Shown one piece after another: positions 43,934 through 53,314 of a DNA stretch of 64,000 nucleotides (position 1 is the first letter of the stretch; every line of letters begins with the position of its first letter). The position numbers and the translations under genes were made by a program. The DNA comes from an uncultured Veillonellaceae bacterium (GTDB lineage Bacteria; Bacillota; Negativicutes; Veillonellales; Veillonellaceae), in NCBI GenBank assembly GCA_945867815.1, contig CAMBIX010000012.1:1-64000 (forward strand). Reading direction: 5' to 3'. The notes under the pieces were generated by a model, which was not told the origin of the DNA, made no database searches, and saw nothing but the letters and a program-made list of their open reading frames with translations.

Positions 43934-43941
43934 AGGTGCCT

Positions 43942-45840
43942 ATGGATACGAAATGGGCGGTGCAGGCCAATCATGTATCGAAAAATTTTATTATACCAGG
44001 GAAAGAGACTGTCCATGCGTTGCAGGACGTCTCTTTTACTGTAGAACGAGGAGCTATAACGGGACTGATTGGTCCTGATGGGGCGGGCAAAACGACGCTA
44101 ATGCGTCTTTTGGCTGGTCTTATGGATGTAACAAGTGGTGAACTGGATGTATTAGGCCTATCTGTAAACAAAGAATCAGAGAAGGTGCAAGCCTTATTAA
44201 GTTATATGCCACAAAAATTTGGCCTGTATGAAGATTTATCTGTCCAAGAAAATATGAACCTATACGCTGACTTGCATGGTATTCCGCAGACTATTCGCAA
44301 GGAACGTTTTACCCGCCTTTTGGAAATGACAGGATTAACAGCTTTTACAGGGCGTCAAGCAGGACGCCTGTCTGGGGGAATGAAGCAGAAATTAGGCTTG
44401 GCTTGTACTTTAGTACGGTCACCTAAGCTTTTACTCTTGGATGAACCAACTGTAGGGGTTGACCCATTCTCTCGTCAGGAATTGTGGGCTATATTACATC
44501 AATTGATTAAGTCAGATGACCTTGCCGTCTTTGTTAGTACGGCCTATATGGATGAAGCGGCTCAGTGTAAAGAAGTGTATGTTCTTAATAAGGGGCGATT
44601 TTTGGCGCATGGTACACCGGATGAATTGACACAACTGTCTCAGGGACGTTGTTATCAGGTGCGGGTACCTAAAGGGCTTCTAATGCGGGATGTACAGGCT
44701 GCTATTATTGATGATAGTGACTATGTGGTTGATGCTGTGCCAGAAGGGGGCGCTGTACGTTATATTAAAAACAAGCGTAATCAGCCTATTCCTTGGTTAG
44801 CTCAGTATCAAATGGAAGAAAAGCCGATTGCTAGCCGTTTAGAAGATACGTTTATGATGCTCTTAAAAGAAGATGAACTGGCCCGTAAGCAAGATAGTAG
44901 CTTATTAGAAGATAGACGAGTTACACAAGCAGCTCTTCTGAGTGAAAAACAGTCTTCACTAGTAGAAAATAAAGAAGAATTAGGGATAGATAAAGATACA
45001 ATTGTTGCAAGACAACAGGCGATACTAACAAAAGAAGATATACGAAATCGCTTACTGACTCCTCATTTTGAAGAACGAGAGGAGCGCCCCATAGAAGTAT
45101 CTGTTTCTCATTTGATTCGTCGTTTTGGTGATTTTACAGCCGTATCTAATACGTCTTTTACGGTGCAAAAAGGAGAGGTCTTTGGTCTCTTAGGCCCTAA
45201 TGGGGCAGGTAAGACAACGACCTTCCGTATGTTGTGCGGTCTTTTGCCAGTTACCAGTGGAGACCTTATGGTAGGTGGTGTTGACGTCGTTAAGTCACGG
45301 ACAAAAGCGCGAACTAATTTTGGCTATGTGGCGCAGAAGTTCTCTCTTTATGGTACCTTAAGTGTTAGAGAAAACTTGAATTTCTTTGGTGGTGTTTATG
45401 GCCTTTCAGATAAACGTAAAGAAGAACGTATTGAAGCCATGCTTGATGAGTTTAAATTGCATGATGTTATTGATATGGCGGCGGGAGAGTTACCTGGTGG
45501 TTATAAACAGCGCCTATCCATGGCAGCGGCGCTTTTGCATCAACCTCGAATTTTATTTTTAGATGAACCGACTAGTGGGATTGATCCTTTAACGCGGCGT
45601 AATTTTTGGCGGCAGATTACTAAATTGTCTAAGATGGGGACAACTATTATTATTACAACGCATTTTATGGAAGAGGCGGAATATTGTGACCGCATTATGA
45701 TACAAGATGCAGGAAAATTAATTGCTATTGGTAAGCCTGATGACTTGCGTAAGCAGTCTAAGTCAGGAGCTATTAATATGAATGATGTCTTTATAGAAAT
45801 TGTACTCGATGGGCGTAAGGCTAAGGAGGCAGCGATATGA
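43942..45840 (+). CDS. Double ABC ATPase (YbhF-like)
   Basis: A 632-residue cytoplasmic subunit with two nucleotide-binding domains in one chain. Domain 1 has GPDGAGKTT near residue 48, LSGGMKQKL near 147, and LLLDEPTVGVDP. Domain 2 has GPNGAGKTT near 425 and LFLDEPTSGIDP near 540. Its signature reads LPGGYKQRL, with Pro in place of the usual Ser. The linker (residues 300-380) is charged and variable. I chose the ATG at 43942, with GAGGTG upstream; a GTG at 43936 is the alternative. It overlaps the permease gene by 4 bp (ATGA). Confidence 0.92.
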   Translation: MDTKWAVQANHVSKNFIIPGKETVHALQDVSFTVERGAITGLIGPDGAGKTTLMRLLAGLMDVTSGELDVLGLSVNKESEKVQALLSYMPQKFGLYEDLSVQENMNLYADLHGIPQTIRKERFTRLLEMTGLTAFTGRQAGRLSGGMKQKLGLACTLVRSPKLLLLDEPTVGVDPFSRQELWAILHQLIKSDDLAVFVSTAYMDEAAQCKEVYVLNKGRFLAHGTPDELTQLSQGRCYQVRVPKGLLMRDVQAAIIDDSDYVVDAVPEGGAVRYIKNKRNQPIPWLAQYQMEEKPIASRLEDTFMMLLKEDELARKQDSSLLEDRRVTQAALLSEKQSSLVENKEELGIDKDTIVARQQAILTKEDIRNRLLTPHFEEREERPIEVSVSHLIRRFGDFTAVSNTSFTVQKGEVFGLLGPNGAGKTTTFRMLCGLLPVTSGDLMVGGVDVVKSRTKARTNFGYVAQKFSLYGTLSVRENLNFFGGVYGLSDKRKEERIEAMLDEFKLHDVIDMAAGELPGGYKQRLSMAAALLHQPRILFLDEPTSGIDPLTRRNFWRQITKLSKMGTTIIITTHFMEEAEYCDRIMIQDAGKLIAIGKPDDLRKQSKSGAINMNDVFIEIVLDGRKAKEAAI

Positions 45841-46955
45841 CAGATACACTTCGGCGAATATCGGCACTGACCTATAAGGAAACCTTACAGATTTTACGTG
45901 ATCGTAGTACGATTTTATTAGGTGTGGTACTGCCTTTGGTCTTAATTATATTGATAGGTTCAGGCGTTTCTTTAGATGTTAAAAATATTCCTTTAGCTAT
46001 TGTAGTCGAACAACAGGATCAAACGTCGGATAATTTGATTGGTGCTATAAAAGGGTCTACTTATTTTGAACCCATTATTGTGCGCAATATGGCGACAGCT
46101 AAGGAATTGATGCATGACCGTAAAATTGATGGCATCTTGGTTATACCTGGTGATTTTGGAGCTAGGCTGCAGCAAGGGCAGGGGCAGCTTCAGGGGATTA
46201 CGTATGGGGTAGATACATCCTTAGCTATGAGCGTGCAAAATGATATAGTTGCTGCTGTATCCGAATGGGCCGCTAATGATTTACAATTACCTGTCGTTCG
46301 CTCCTTTGGTTATATTCAGTTAGTGCCCCGCATGTGGTTTAATGATGCCTATTCGAGTACCTGGTTCTTTGTGCCTGGCCTGATTATGCTTATTATGACT
46401 ATTGTGGGTGTATTTTTGACGTCTGTTGTTATGGCTAGAGAATGGGAACGAGGAACTTTTGAGTCCTTGTTTGTTACACCAGTCAAGCCAGTAGAGATTA
46501 TCTTAGCTAAAATTATCCCTTACTATGTCTTAGCCATGGTGGGTATGATTATGTGCCTGTTGATGTCTTATTATGTATACCAAGTACCTATGCGTGGGTC
46601 ATTAGCTGTGATCTTTGGCGTGTCTACCTTGTATTTGATTGTCTCTTTGAATATAGGCCTTTTAATATCGGCGGTGACAAAGAGTCAGTTTTTATCTTGT
46701 CAAATGGCTCTTTTGGTAAGTTTTTTGCCGGCTCTTATGCTGACGGGCTTTCTCTTTGATGTACATTCGCAGCCTTTGCTTATTCAATATATTTCACAGA
46801 TATTGCCGGCTACCTATTATTTACAAGTCTTAGAATCGCTCTTTTTAAGTGGCAATAATTGGGCTTTAATTAGTAAGAACTGTCTTATCTTAGCCGGATT
46901 TGCTTTGGTGTTTACTGTTTTGACTTTGCATGTAACGAGAAAGAAGGTGGGGTAA
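45837..46955 (+). CDS. ABC-2 permease (YbhS/YhhJ-like)
   Basis: A 372-residue membrane subunit of the ABC-2 type. It has one N-terminal helix, a large extracytoplasmic domain, and five helices near the C-terminus. The conserved VMAREWERGTFESLFVTPVK precedes helix 3. It pairs with the next permease. Coupled by a 4-bp overlap to the ATPase gene. Confidence 0.92.
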   Translation: MTDTLRRISALTYKETLQILRDRSTILLGVVLPLVLIILIGSGVSLDVKNIPLAIVVEQQDQTSDNLIGAIKGSTYFEPIIVRNMATAKELMHDRKIDGILVIPGDFGARLQQGQGQLQGITYGVDTSLAMSVQNDIVAAVSEWAANDLQLPVVRSFGYIQLVPRMWFNDAYSSTWFFVPGLIMLIMTIVGVFLTSVVMAREWERGTFESLFVTPVKPVEIILAKIIPYYVLAMVGMIMCLLMSYYVYQVPMRGSLAVIFGVSTLYLIVSLNIGLLISAVTKSQFLSCQMALLVSFLPALMLTGFLFDVHSQPLLIQYISQILPATYYLQVLESLFLSGNNWALISKNCLILAGFALVFTVLTLHVTRKKVG

Positions 46956-48073
46956 TGTCAGCTTGGCGTTTATGGTGGCAGCAAGTATGGGCTATTACAA
47001 TAAAAGAATTACTGACTACCTTTAAGGATCCGCGGTCTCGTATTGTGCTTATTATACCAGTCTTTGTGCAAGGCTTTTTGTTTGGTTATGCAGCTACCTA
47101 TAATTTGAATCGGGTGCCCTATGTTTATGTAGATGAAAGTCACTCCCAACGAGCGCGAGATTTTATTGATGCCATTAACTATACAGGAATTTTTACTTTA
47201 AAAGAAGTCTTAGAGTCGCCTAGTCAGATTGCTTCACGTATTGAAAGTGGAGAGGCCATTATGGCTGTTGTTATTCCGCAAAATTTTGATAGCCAGCTAT
47301 CTAATCGGTCTAAGGCGGAGGTACAGTTGATTACGGATGGTAAAAACTCTATGACGGCTGGGTTAACAACAGCTTATATGACGGAAATTGCCCAGCAGTT
47401 TAACCATCAACAGTTAGGCTTACCTGACGGGCCTGTTAATCTTAGTATGCGGACTTGGTTTAATCCGAATTTGCAGTCCAGTTGGACTTTTTTGCCAGGC
47501 CTAATTGGTCTTGTTAGTATGACGCAGGTGCTTATGCTAGCAGGCCTATCGGTAGCACGGGAACGAGAAAATGGTACCTTTGACCAGTTACTAGTTACAC
47601 CGGTATCGTCTTGGCAGATTATGATAGCTAAGTCTATTCCCTCTATGATTATAGGACTCTTTCAGAGTACTGTTCTTTTAGGCCTGTCTGTTTTTTGGTT
47701 CCAAGTGCCTTTTTCAGGGAGCCTGCTTGTTTTATATGCGGTACTCATTGTTTTTGTGCTTAGTAGTATAGGCATAGGATTATCTATTTCGGCCATAGCC
47801 AATAACATGCAGCAGGTCTTAGTTTATGTGTTTGTTCTTTTGCTGCCTTTGGCTCTTTTGTCAGGTCTCGCAACACCGGTTCATAATATGCCAGAAAGTT
47901 TACAAGTATTGACATATGCTAATCCTATGCGCTTTGCTTTGGATGCGATACGGCGTGTTTACTTAGAGGGTGTTGGTATGGGGGCTATTATTTTTGATTT
48001 TATTCCTATGCTAGTGATGACCTTTGTTACTATGGTCTTGGCGGCTTGGCTATTTAGAAACAAGGTCGTATAA
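46955..48073 (+). CDS. ABC-2 permease (YbhR-like)
   Basis: A second ABC-2 permease of 372 residues with the same topology as its neighbour. SVARERENGTFDQLLVTPVS is the matching signature. It overlaps the previous gene by one base (TAATG). It completes a five-gene efflux operon. In E. coli the related YbhFSR system exports drugs and cations; the substrate here is unknown. Confidence 0.92.
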   Translation: MSAWRLWWQQVWAITIKELLTTFKDPRSRIVLIIPVFVQGFLFGYAATYNLNRVPYVYVDESHSQRARDFIDAINYTGIFTLKEVLESPSQIASRIESGEAIMAVVIPQNFDSQLSNRSKAEVQLITDGKNSMTAGLTTAYMTEIAQQFNHQQLGLPDGPVNLSMRTWFNPNLQSSWTFLPGLIGLVSMTQVLMLAGLSVARERENGTFDQLLVTPVSSWQIMIAKSIPSMIIGLFQSTVLLGLSVFWFQVPFSGSLLVLYAVLIVFVLSSIGIGLSISAIANNMQQVLVYVFVLLLPLALLSGLATPVHNMPESLQVLTYANPMRFALDAIRRVYLEGVGMGAIIFDFIPMLVMTFVTMVLAAWLFRNKVV

Positions 48074-48129
48074 GGTATAATGAAGCTTTTTGTAAGATAC
48101 AGGAAAAAGGATGAATAGAGGATACGTAT

Positions 48130-48762
48130 ATGTTGGGGGTACATTTTTTGTGGACTATATTTGATGTAGTCGGCACCATTGCCTTTGCTCTGTCAGGTGC
48201 TTTTGTGGGGGTTACTCGGCGCATGGATTTATTTGGTATCTTTGTCTTAGCTGGTGCGACAGCCATTGGCGGAGGGATTATACGAGATATGATGGTGGGC
48301 AATTTTCCACCGAATTCTTTGCGTACATTTTTGTATTTAGGGATTACAACTGCTGTTGTTTGTATTGTTTTTATTACTTATCGCTTCCATCGTTTCCATC
48401 GAAAGTCGACGATAATTTTTCGTAAGCTTTATTTATTAGCTGATGCCTTAGGCTTAGCTTCCTTTACGGTAACGGGAACGGCTATTGGGTATTATGCAGC
48501 TCCACAGTATCCTGTTTTTGGGGTTGTTTTAGGTTTGCTTACAGCTATTGGTGGCGGTATTATACGGGATCTTTTGGCTCAACGTATACCATCGGTCTTA
48601 AAGGAAGATGTGTATGCTTTACCGGCTCTAATTGGCGGTATCGTTTATGTAGGTCTAGCTATGTTAGGATTGGCCTATTTGGCGGCCTATTTAACCTTTA
48701 TTGTTGTGTTTGGTATACGAATGTTGGCTATTTACTATGGATGGCGGTTGCCTAAATTATAA
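48130..48762 (+). CDS. TRIC-family / UPF0126 membrane protein (YadS-like)
   Basis: A 210-residue membrane protein with seven helices in two repeats. AFALSGAFVGVTRRMDLFGI then ATAIGGGIIRDMMVGNFPP, mirrored by LTAIGGGIIRDLLAQRIP, are family hallmarks. Prokaryotic relatives form trimeric cation channels; some members are linked to glycine or other small-molecule transport. Start at 48130 follows GAGGATACGTAT. Confidence 0.85.
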   Translation: MLGVHFLWTIFDVVGTIAFALSGAFVGVTRRMDLFGIFVLAGATAIGGGIIRDMMVGNFPPNSLRTFLYLGITTAVVCIVFITYRFHRFHRKSTIIFRKLYLLADALGLASFTVTGTAIGYYAAPQYPVFGVVLGLLTAIGGGIIRDLLAQRIPSVLKEDVYALPALIGGIVYVGLAMLGLAYLAAYLTFIVVFGIRMLAIYYGWRLPKL

Positions 48763-48791
48763 TTTTATATAGCGCTTGTATATTATGGATG

Positions 48792-48862
48792 AAAGGCGTA
48801 TATTCTTCCCTCGCGAGCTGGTACTAACGTAAGGCTCTTTACGGGAAGAATATACGCCTTTT
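48792..48862 (+). terminator. Long hairpin with conserved core, copy 1
   Basis: A 19-bp perfect stem (48792-48810 with 48843-48861) encloses a 32-base core: TCGCGAGCTGGTACTAACGT, then AAGGCTCTTTAC. The core resembles the one at 57903-57936, though the stems of the two copies are unrelated in sequence. Within the core CGTAA can pair with TTACG. Only a short T run follows. It lies just past the TRIC-family gene and would act as a terminator in either direction. Confidence 0.8.
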
Positions 48863-48947
48863 ACCTGTTGAAAACAAACGTTTATGTTGCTATAAAATTA
48901 TAATTTAGAGTGTGAAAAGTGAAATTATAAACAGTGATGTCTAAATA

Positions 48948-48976
48948 TTGAAATAAATTTTGGACGGTGTTATAGT
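48948..48976 (+). promoter_or_regulatory. Promoter of the P-loop ATPase cluster
   Basis: TTGAAA (48948-48953), 17-bp spacer, TATAGT (48971-48976), about 60 bp before the ATG at 49038. Confidence 0.7.
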
Positions 48977-49037
48977 GTAGGTAACAAGCTTGTTAATCAT
49001 GCATATTTTAAGAAGATAAGAGGAGAAAGTGTGCATA

Positions 49038-50254
49038 ATGACAAGAAGTATAGAGGGAGAAGAAGTTAATTTATTTGCTATTGAGGGTAAGCAAAGGAAA
49101 GAGAAAAGGTGTTTTTTGCAGGGACGTCGCTTGATTTGCAACCAGGTACGGAGTCAGTAAAAAGTGATATAGCTTGTCTTCTACAGTATATGCAGGGAAC
49201 GAAGTCTTTTACTCAAAATACAGAGAAGTTAAGAGAAATTTATTGGAAAATTTTAATTTATTTATTCGCGTCACCTTTTATAGCGCCACTTCGGTATTAC
49301 TATCGGACAATTGCACCGATTAATTCTGTCGGACGGATTTTCCCTATGTATATGTTAATTAGGGGACCTAAGAATGGAGGTAAATCGGCTATTATTTCTT
49401 TAGTTCAAACATTGATGTTTGGTAGACCGTTAACGCCTTTAACACCGGAAGTTATTTCACCTAAGCTGTTTAAGAGCTATGAGTTAAAAGTAAAAGGATG
49501 TCCTATTCTCATTGATGATATAGATAATAACCGTTTGAAGTATATTAAAACGATTGTAAAAGATGAAGGTGTATTATTGGGGGCTCATGTATTGGATCAT
49601 GGGTGCTTTATTATGACAACGAATGAAGCGGAGAAAGTGCTGCCAGAAGTGGCTAAGCGGGTCATTGTTTTTCAGATTTCAAATCAGGTAACCGATGATG
49701 AAGCAACGGAACGGGACATTTCTTTGCATAAATTAAAAAAGCAAATAGGTACGGCTTTATATCATGAGTATTTACGTCGGATGATTCCACAAGTGAAAGA
49801 TTTGATTTCTTTGTTAAAGACGGAAGAATTTGAGGATGATGAATGGATGCCGGATGTTTTTTCTGTAGCCTCTCAAACTTTAATTGTTCTTTTTTCTGAT
49901 ATGGGTATAGAAAGACCAAAAGAACTTTTACCTTTTTCGTGGAAGGATTTTATGGGAGAAGGGATTAAGTCAGAAAAAGCCATTGATATACTTAAAAAGG
50001 CGTATATGATTACTCCAGAGATATTTCGAGTTAATCAGAAAGAAGACGTATTGTTAATTGATTTAAAAGAGGCAAATTTTACAGTTAAAATAGTTGATGC
50101 TATTAAAAATGAATTGCCAGTATCTGCTGAATGTCAGATGATAGGTTTTACTTTACAAGTAAAGTGGTCTGTTATAAAAGAATATGCGGGTATTGATTTT
50201 AGGCACAGGGATAAATTATTGACGCGGTTTAGCCATTGGTTTAGAGGTGATTGA
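49038..50254 (+). CDS. P-loop ATPase, unknown family, with frameshifted N-terminus
   Basis: The long open frame runs from the GTG at 49109 to 50254 (381 residues). It contains Walker A GPKNGGKSAI near residue 93, Walker B PILIDDID near 135, and a later CFIMTTNEAE that may be sensor 1. This order fits an AAA+/helicase-type ATPase, perhaps a primase or replication-type protein of a mobile element, but I do not recognise the family. The expected start is probably the ATG at 49038 behind AGAGGAG: it encodes MTRSIEGEEVNLFAIEG and then leaves the frame near 49085-49091, ending at 49160. The GTG at 49109 lacks a ribosome binding site. It overlaps the next gene by 8 bp. Confidence 0.6.
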
Positions 50255-50846
50255 GACGGATATTTACATATATATGAATACAGATGATTCGCTAGAGAAC
50301 TTTCAGAAGCAATTAGATAGTTCGTCGATTAATTTTGTTAATCGGCGTATTTATGTTGAGACCAGTCGTGATTTATTGGTTTACCATAAGTTGAAGAGCT
50401 TGGTAGAAAAAGAGGGAGGTCTCCTTATTGTGCAATCCCTAGATGCTATTTGCCATGGTAAAGAAGAATACGTATCGGCTTTGAATGAGCTGATTACTAG
50501 TTCAGTACGATTAATTATTTTAGATTATCCTGTCATGCTTACCAAGATAGATTTAGAAAGTAATCATTTGTTTTTAAAATTATTGATGGAAGTTTATGCC
50601 AAACCGAAAAAGAAGTTAATTGATTTAAGAGCGGCTAAATCACAGCATTTAGGACGGCGTAAGATACAATATCCAGATAATTGGGATACGTTATATAGGC
50701 AATGGGAGAAGAAAGAAATAAGTGGTAAAGACTTTATGGAGCAGACAGGGTTAAAACGAGGCACTTTTTATCATATGGTGGCTGAATATAAGGAGTACTT
50801 GAAGGCAGAAAAGGAGCAGTTTAATTTATTAGGAAAATCAAGTTAA
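50247..50846 (+). CDS. Resolvase-like protein lacking the catalytic serine motif
   Basis: The layout resembles a small serine recombinase. The N-terminal strand IYIYMNTDDSLENFQKQLD aligns with the usual 'YxRVSTxDQ...FxxQLD', but the catalytic Ser of 'RVS' is not there (it reads MNT). GGLLIVQSLDAICHGKEEYV corresponds to the D-loop helix, and the C-terminal WDTLYRQWEKKEISGKDFME then GLKRGTFYHMVAEY is the DNA-binding part seen in resolvases of mobile elements. It may bind DNA without cutting. The GTG start at 50247 overlaps the ATPase gene, so they are co-translated. Confidence 0.65.
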   Translation: MIETDIYIYMNTDDSLENFQKQLDSSSINFVNRRIYVETSRDLLVYHKLKSLVEKEGGLLIVQSLDAICHGKEEYVSALNELITSSVRLIILDYPVMLTKIDLESNHLFLKLLMEVYAKPKKKLIDLRAAKSQHLGRRKIQYPDNWDTLYRQWEKKEISGKDFMEQTGLKRGTFYHMVAEYKEYLKAEKEQFNLLGKSS

Positions 50847-50855
50847 GGGGATGAC

Positions 50856-51164
50856 ATGGCTAAAAAGTATTATGTTGTACATTTGGGTGATGATAAGGTA
50901 AGGATTTATTGTTCACTAGCAGCCTGTAAAAAAGCGATACAGGCAAAGGGACAAAAATCCATGCGAGGCTTTGATTCCTATATAGATGCACTGGTGTGGT
51001 CTAAGCATCCTAAATGGGTTCCGGCTAAGGCAAATGTGTATGCGGTAAAAAAGGGACGTAAGCCTGGTATTTATCGTACAGAAGAAGTTTATATAGAGCA
51101 GATGCAAGGTTTTTCTGGTGCTAGTGGTCGCGTATTTTATACAGAGTTGGCTGCGAGGGCTTAG
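50856..51164 (+). CDS. Viroplasmin-like N-terminal half of an RNase HI protein
   Basis: A 102-residue frame ending in TAG at 51162. The second half, YAVKKGRKPGIYRTEEVYIE followed by QMQGFSGASGR, is a viroplasmin/RNase H1 N-terminal domain that binds RNA-DNA hybrids. The first half (YYVVHLGDDKVRIYCS, then KAIQAKGQKSMRGFDSY) has the same outline, perhaps a diverged second copy. Translation past the TAG would stay in frame for another 222 codons into the RNase H domain at 51282. AAGGGG upstream of the ATG is a fair ribosome binding site. Confidence 0.7.
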   Translation: MAKKYYVVHLGDDKVRIYCSLAACKKAIQAKGQKSMRGFDSYIDALVWSKHPKWVPAKANVYAVKKGRKPGIYRTEEVYIEQMQGFSGASGRVFYTELAARA

Positions 51165-51281
51165 CTTAAAGGTCAAGATAATTTAATAGATAGGGAGGGG
51201 CAAATTGTTAGTGATGAGCAAGAATTTGTTACTAGGATAAATAGTATTTTTACTAATATATTTGTCTTTGTATATTCTGTT

Positions 51282-51830
51282 ATGTCTAGACTGACAGCTA
51301 TTTATCTTAAGAAATTAAGGCGTAGAAGAATAGTTAAACATTCTATAAAGGACACCCAGTCGGCATGGGTTTATTGTCAAATTAATACAAGTCATCCTTT
51401 GTTTGTTTATACAGATGCGTCAGTTAGAAAGCATAAAGGGGTGGGGTATGCAGCAGTTATCGTTGATGAGGCAGCAGGCAGTAAGCTCTTTGTTGGCTCT
51501 ACAACAGAATTAAAAAATATAGGAAACTCTATGCGGGCTGAGTTATATGCTATTGTTAAAGCACTAGGTATTATTGATCCTACTTGTAAGGCCAAAGTCA
51601 TTGTTTATACAGATGCCTATTCATTAGTGCAAATGGTCACCAGTGGAGAGTTAGAGACATGGAAAAAATTTGGGTGGCCGATTAAACGTTATGCAAATGC
51701 TGATTTATGGAAGGTCTATTACGAATTAACGAAGCAACGTTCAATTAGTTTGCAGTGGGTGCGGGGCCATAATAAGAACTTGAATAATATTATTTGTGAC
51801 AAGATAGCTGGCTGGATGTCGAAGATGTAG
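51282..51830 (+). CDS. RNase HI catalytic domain
   Basis: RNase H cuts the RNA strand of RNA-DNA hybrids. All four acidic residues are in place: VYTDASV (Asp), MRAELYAIV (Glu), VYTDAYSLV (Asp) and NIICDKIAGW (Asp). The frame is the same as the viroplasmin gene upstream and is open across the 39 codons between them except for the single TAG at 51162. The ATG at 51282 has no ribosome binding site. GGGAGGGG at 51193-51200 is followed only by non-standard in-frame codons (ATT at 51204). This looks like the second half of one original 325-codon gene. Confidence 0.75.
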   Translation: MSRLTAIYLKKLRRRRIVKHSIKDTQSAWVYCQINTSHPLFVYTDASVRKHKGVGYAAVIVDEAAGSKLFVGSTTELKNIGNSMRAELYAIVKALGIIDPTCKAKVIVYTDAYSLVQMVTSGELETWKKFGWPIKRYANADLWKVYYELTKQRSISLQWVRGHNKNLNNIICDKIAGWMSKM

Positions 51831-51864
51831 TTCATCTTATTTTCATAAAAGGCGATATATTACT

Positions 51865-52235
51865 TTTTTTTATACGTAAATTGCAAATCGAAGTCGAACA
51901 CTTTCTTAAAAGTCATCAATTACCCTAATAACCTAACTTCTTCTAGGAATGCCTCTAGTGGTGTTTTATAGCCTAAGATCTTACGTGGTAAATTATTGCA
52001 CTGACGCATAGCTCTTCTAATCAGACTTTCTGATACAGTAGAGATAGGCATTCCTTTAGGGATGAATCGTCTAAGTAATCCATTATGCCGTTCGTTAGAA
52101 CCTCGCTCCCATGAAGAGTAAGGATGGGCAAAGTAAATATCAAGTGAATCTGAGGCTAATTCAGCTATAGTACTGAACTCGCTGCCATTATCACTAGTAA
52201 TACTCTTGCATATGTCCTTAAGGTTCTCAGAATCT
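51865..52235 (-). mobile_element. IS30-family transposase remnant (C-terminal part)
   Basis: On the minus strand the frame from about 52235 to the stop at 51920 encodes LKDICKSITSDNGSEF, HPYSSWERGSNERHNGLLRR and FIPKGMPISTVSES. This is the second Asp and the catalytic Glu of an IS30 DDE transposase. The first half of the gene, the first catalytic Asp and one end of the element are missing. The A/T-rich sequence around 51870-51905 (TTGCAAATCGAAGTCGAACA) is probably one terminal repeat region. At about 52235 it joins the autotransporter sequence directly. Confidence 0.85.
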
Positions 52236-53285
52236 GTAAAAGTGGATAACCAAGTTTCTTCTAAGAAACATCATTGGAGATTAGTTAATTTGATATCTAA
52301 GATTATGCAGGAATCTATTAATCCTACACCAGAAACACAGGACGCTGCTTTTAATAGCCTAGCCGACATGGCTGCGATGAGTGGTGCTAACCATGCGACT
52401 TACACGATGAATAATACCTTTATGGATAGTGTAGAAGACCACTTAAGCCTAGCTGAACATGGGCAGCAGGATAAGGATATTTGGGCGCGGTATATTCACA
52501 ATAAGGAAGATGTGGATGGCTTACAGATGCCAGGCTTAGATTCTTCTTATAAGGCACAATATAATGGCGTTGTTGTTGGTGGTGATTTCTATAAGAAAAA
52601 CGCAGCGACAATTGGGGCGGCAATGATTTATGGCACCGGTGATGTGACGGTATCTAATATAGCAGCTTATAGTAAGAATAATACGAAATACTATGGCTTA
52701 TCCTTATATGGGCGTTTGACTCGTAATGATAATGTTTTACTTGGTGATGTAACGTACTTACGTAGTAAAAATGATATTAAACAGCTAAATAGTACGCAAG
52801 AAATCACAGGTAATGCTTATATTAACACGTATAGCCTGGGCTTACGTGGGGAACATCGCTTTCATGTAGGTTCAAATGGAGACTTAGTACCATTTGTAGG
52901 CCTTCGTTATACCCACTTAGGTTCTTATGATTTCACGAATAATTATGGGTTACAGTATAAGATGGATGATCAAAATATTTGGACTATGCCTGTTGGCTTA
53001 GCTTATTGTATGAATATCCAACGTGGCAATTGGACTATCCATCCAAAAGTAGAAGTTGGTTATGCTTGGACAGCTGGTGACTGTGATGTTAATCAGACGG
53101 TTACCTTAGATGGTATCGCAACCAATGGGTTAGGTTATCAGGTAACTGATAGCGGTAGCTGGTTCACTAAGTTAGGTCTTGGCGCTGAAAATAACACTTG
53201 GGGCTATGGTGTAAATTATGCTCATCAAAAAGATAGTTATACACAGGCTAATACGTGGAGTGCTAACTTAGTTTATAAGTTCTAA
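52206..53285 (+). pseudogene. Autotransporter beta-barrel, beheaded by the IS30 remnant
   Basis: The C-terminal 250 residues are a complete autotransporter translocator: a linker, then alternating strands (YYGLSLYGRLTRNDNVLLGD, LGLRGEHRFHVG, VPFVGLRYTHLG) and a C-terminal WSANLVYKF ending in Phe, the outer-membrane targeting signal. There is no signal peptide or passenger. The first ~15 codons lie inside the IS30 remnant, so the apparent ATG at 52206 comes from the transposon. The protein cannot be exported as it stands. Its presence supports a diderm host. Confidence 0.85.
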
Positions 53286-53314
53286 TAATTGTTTTCAGTC
53301 TTATATGGCACTAT

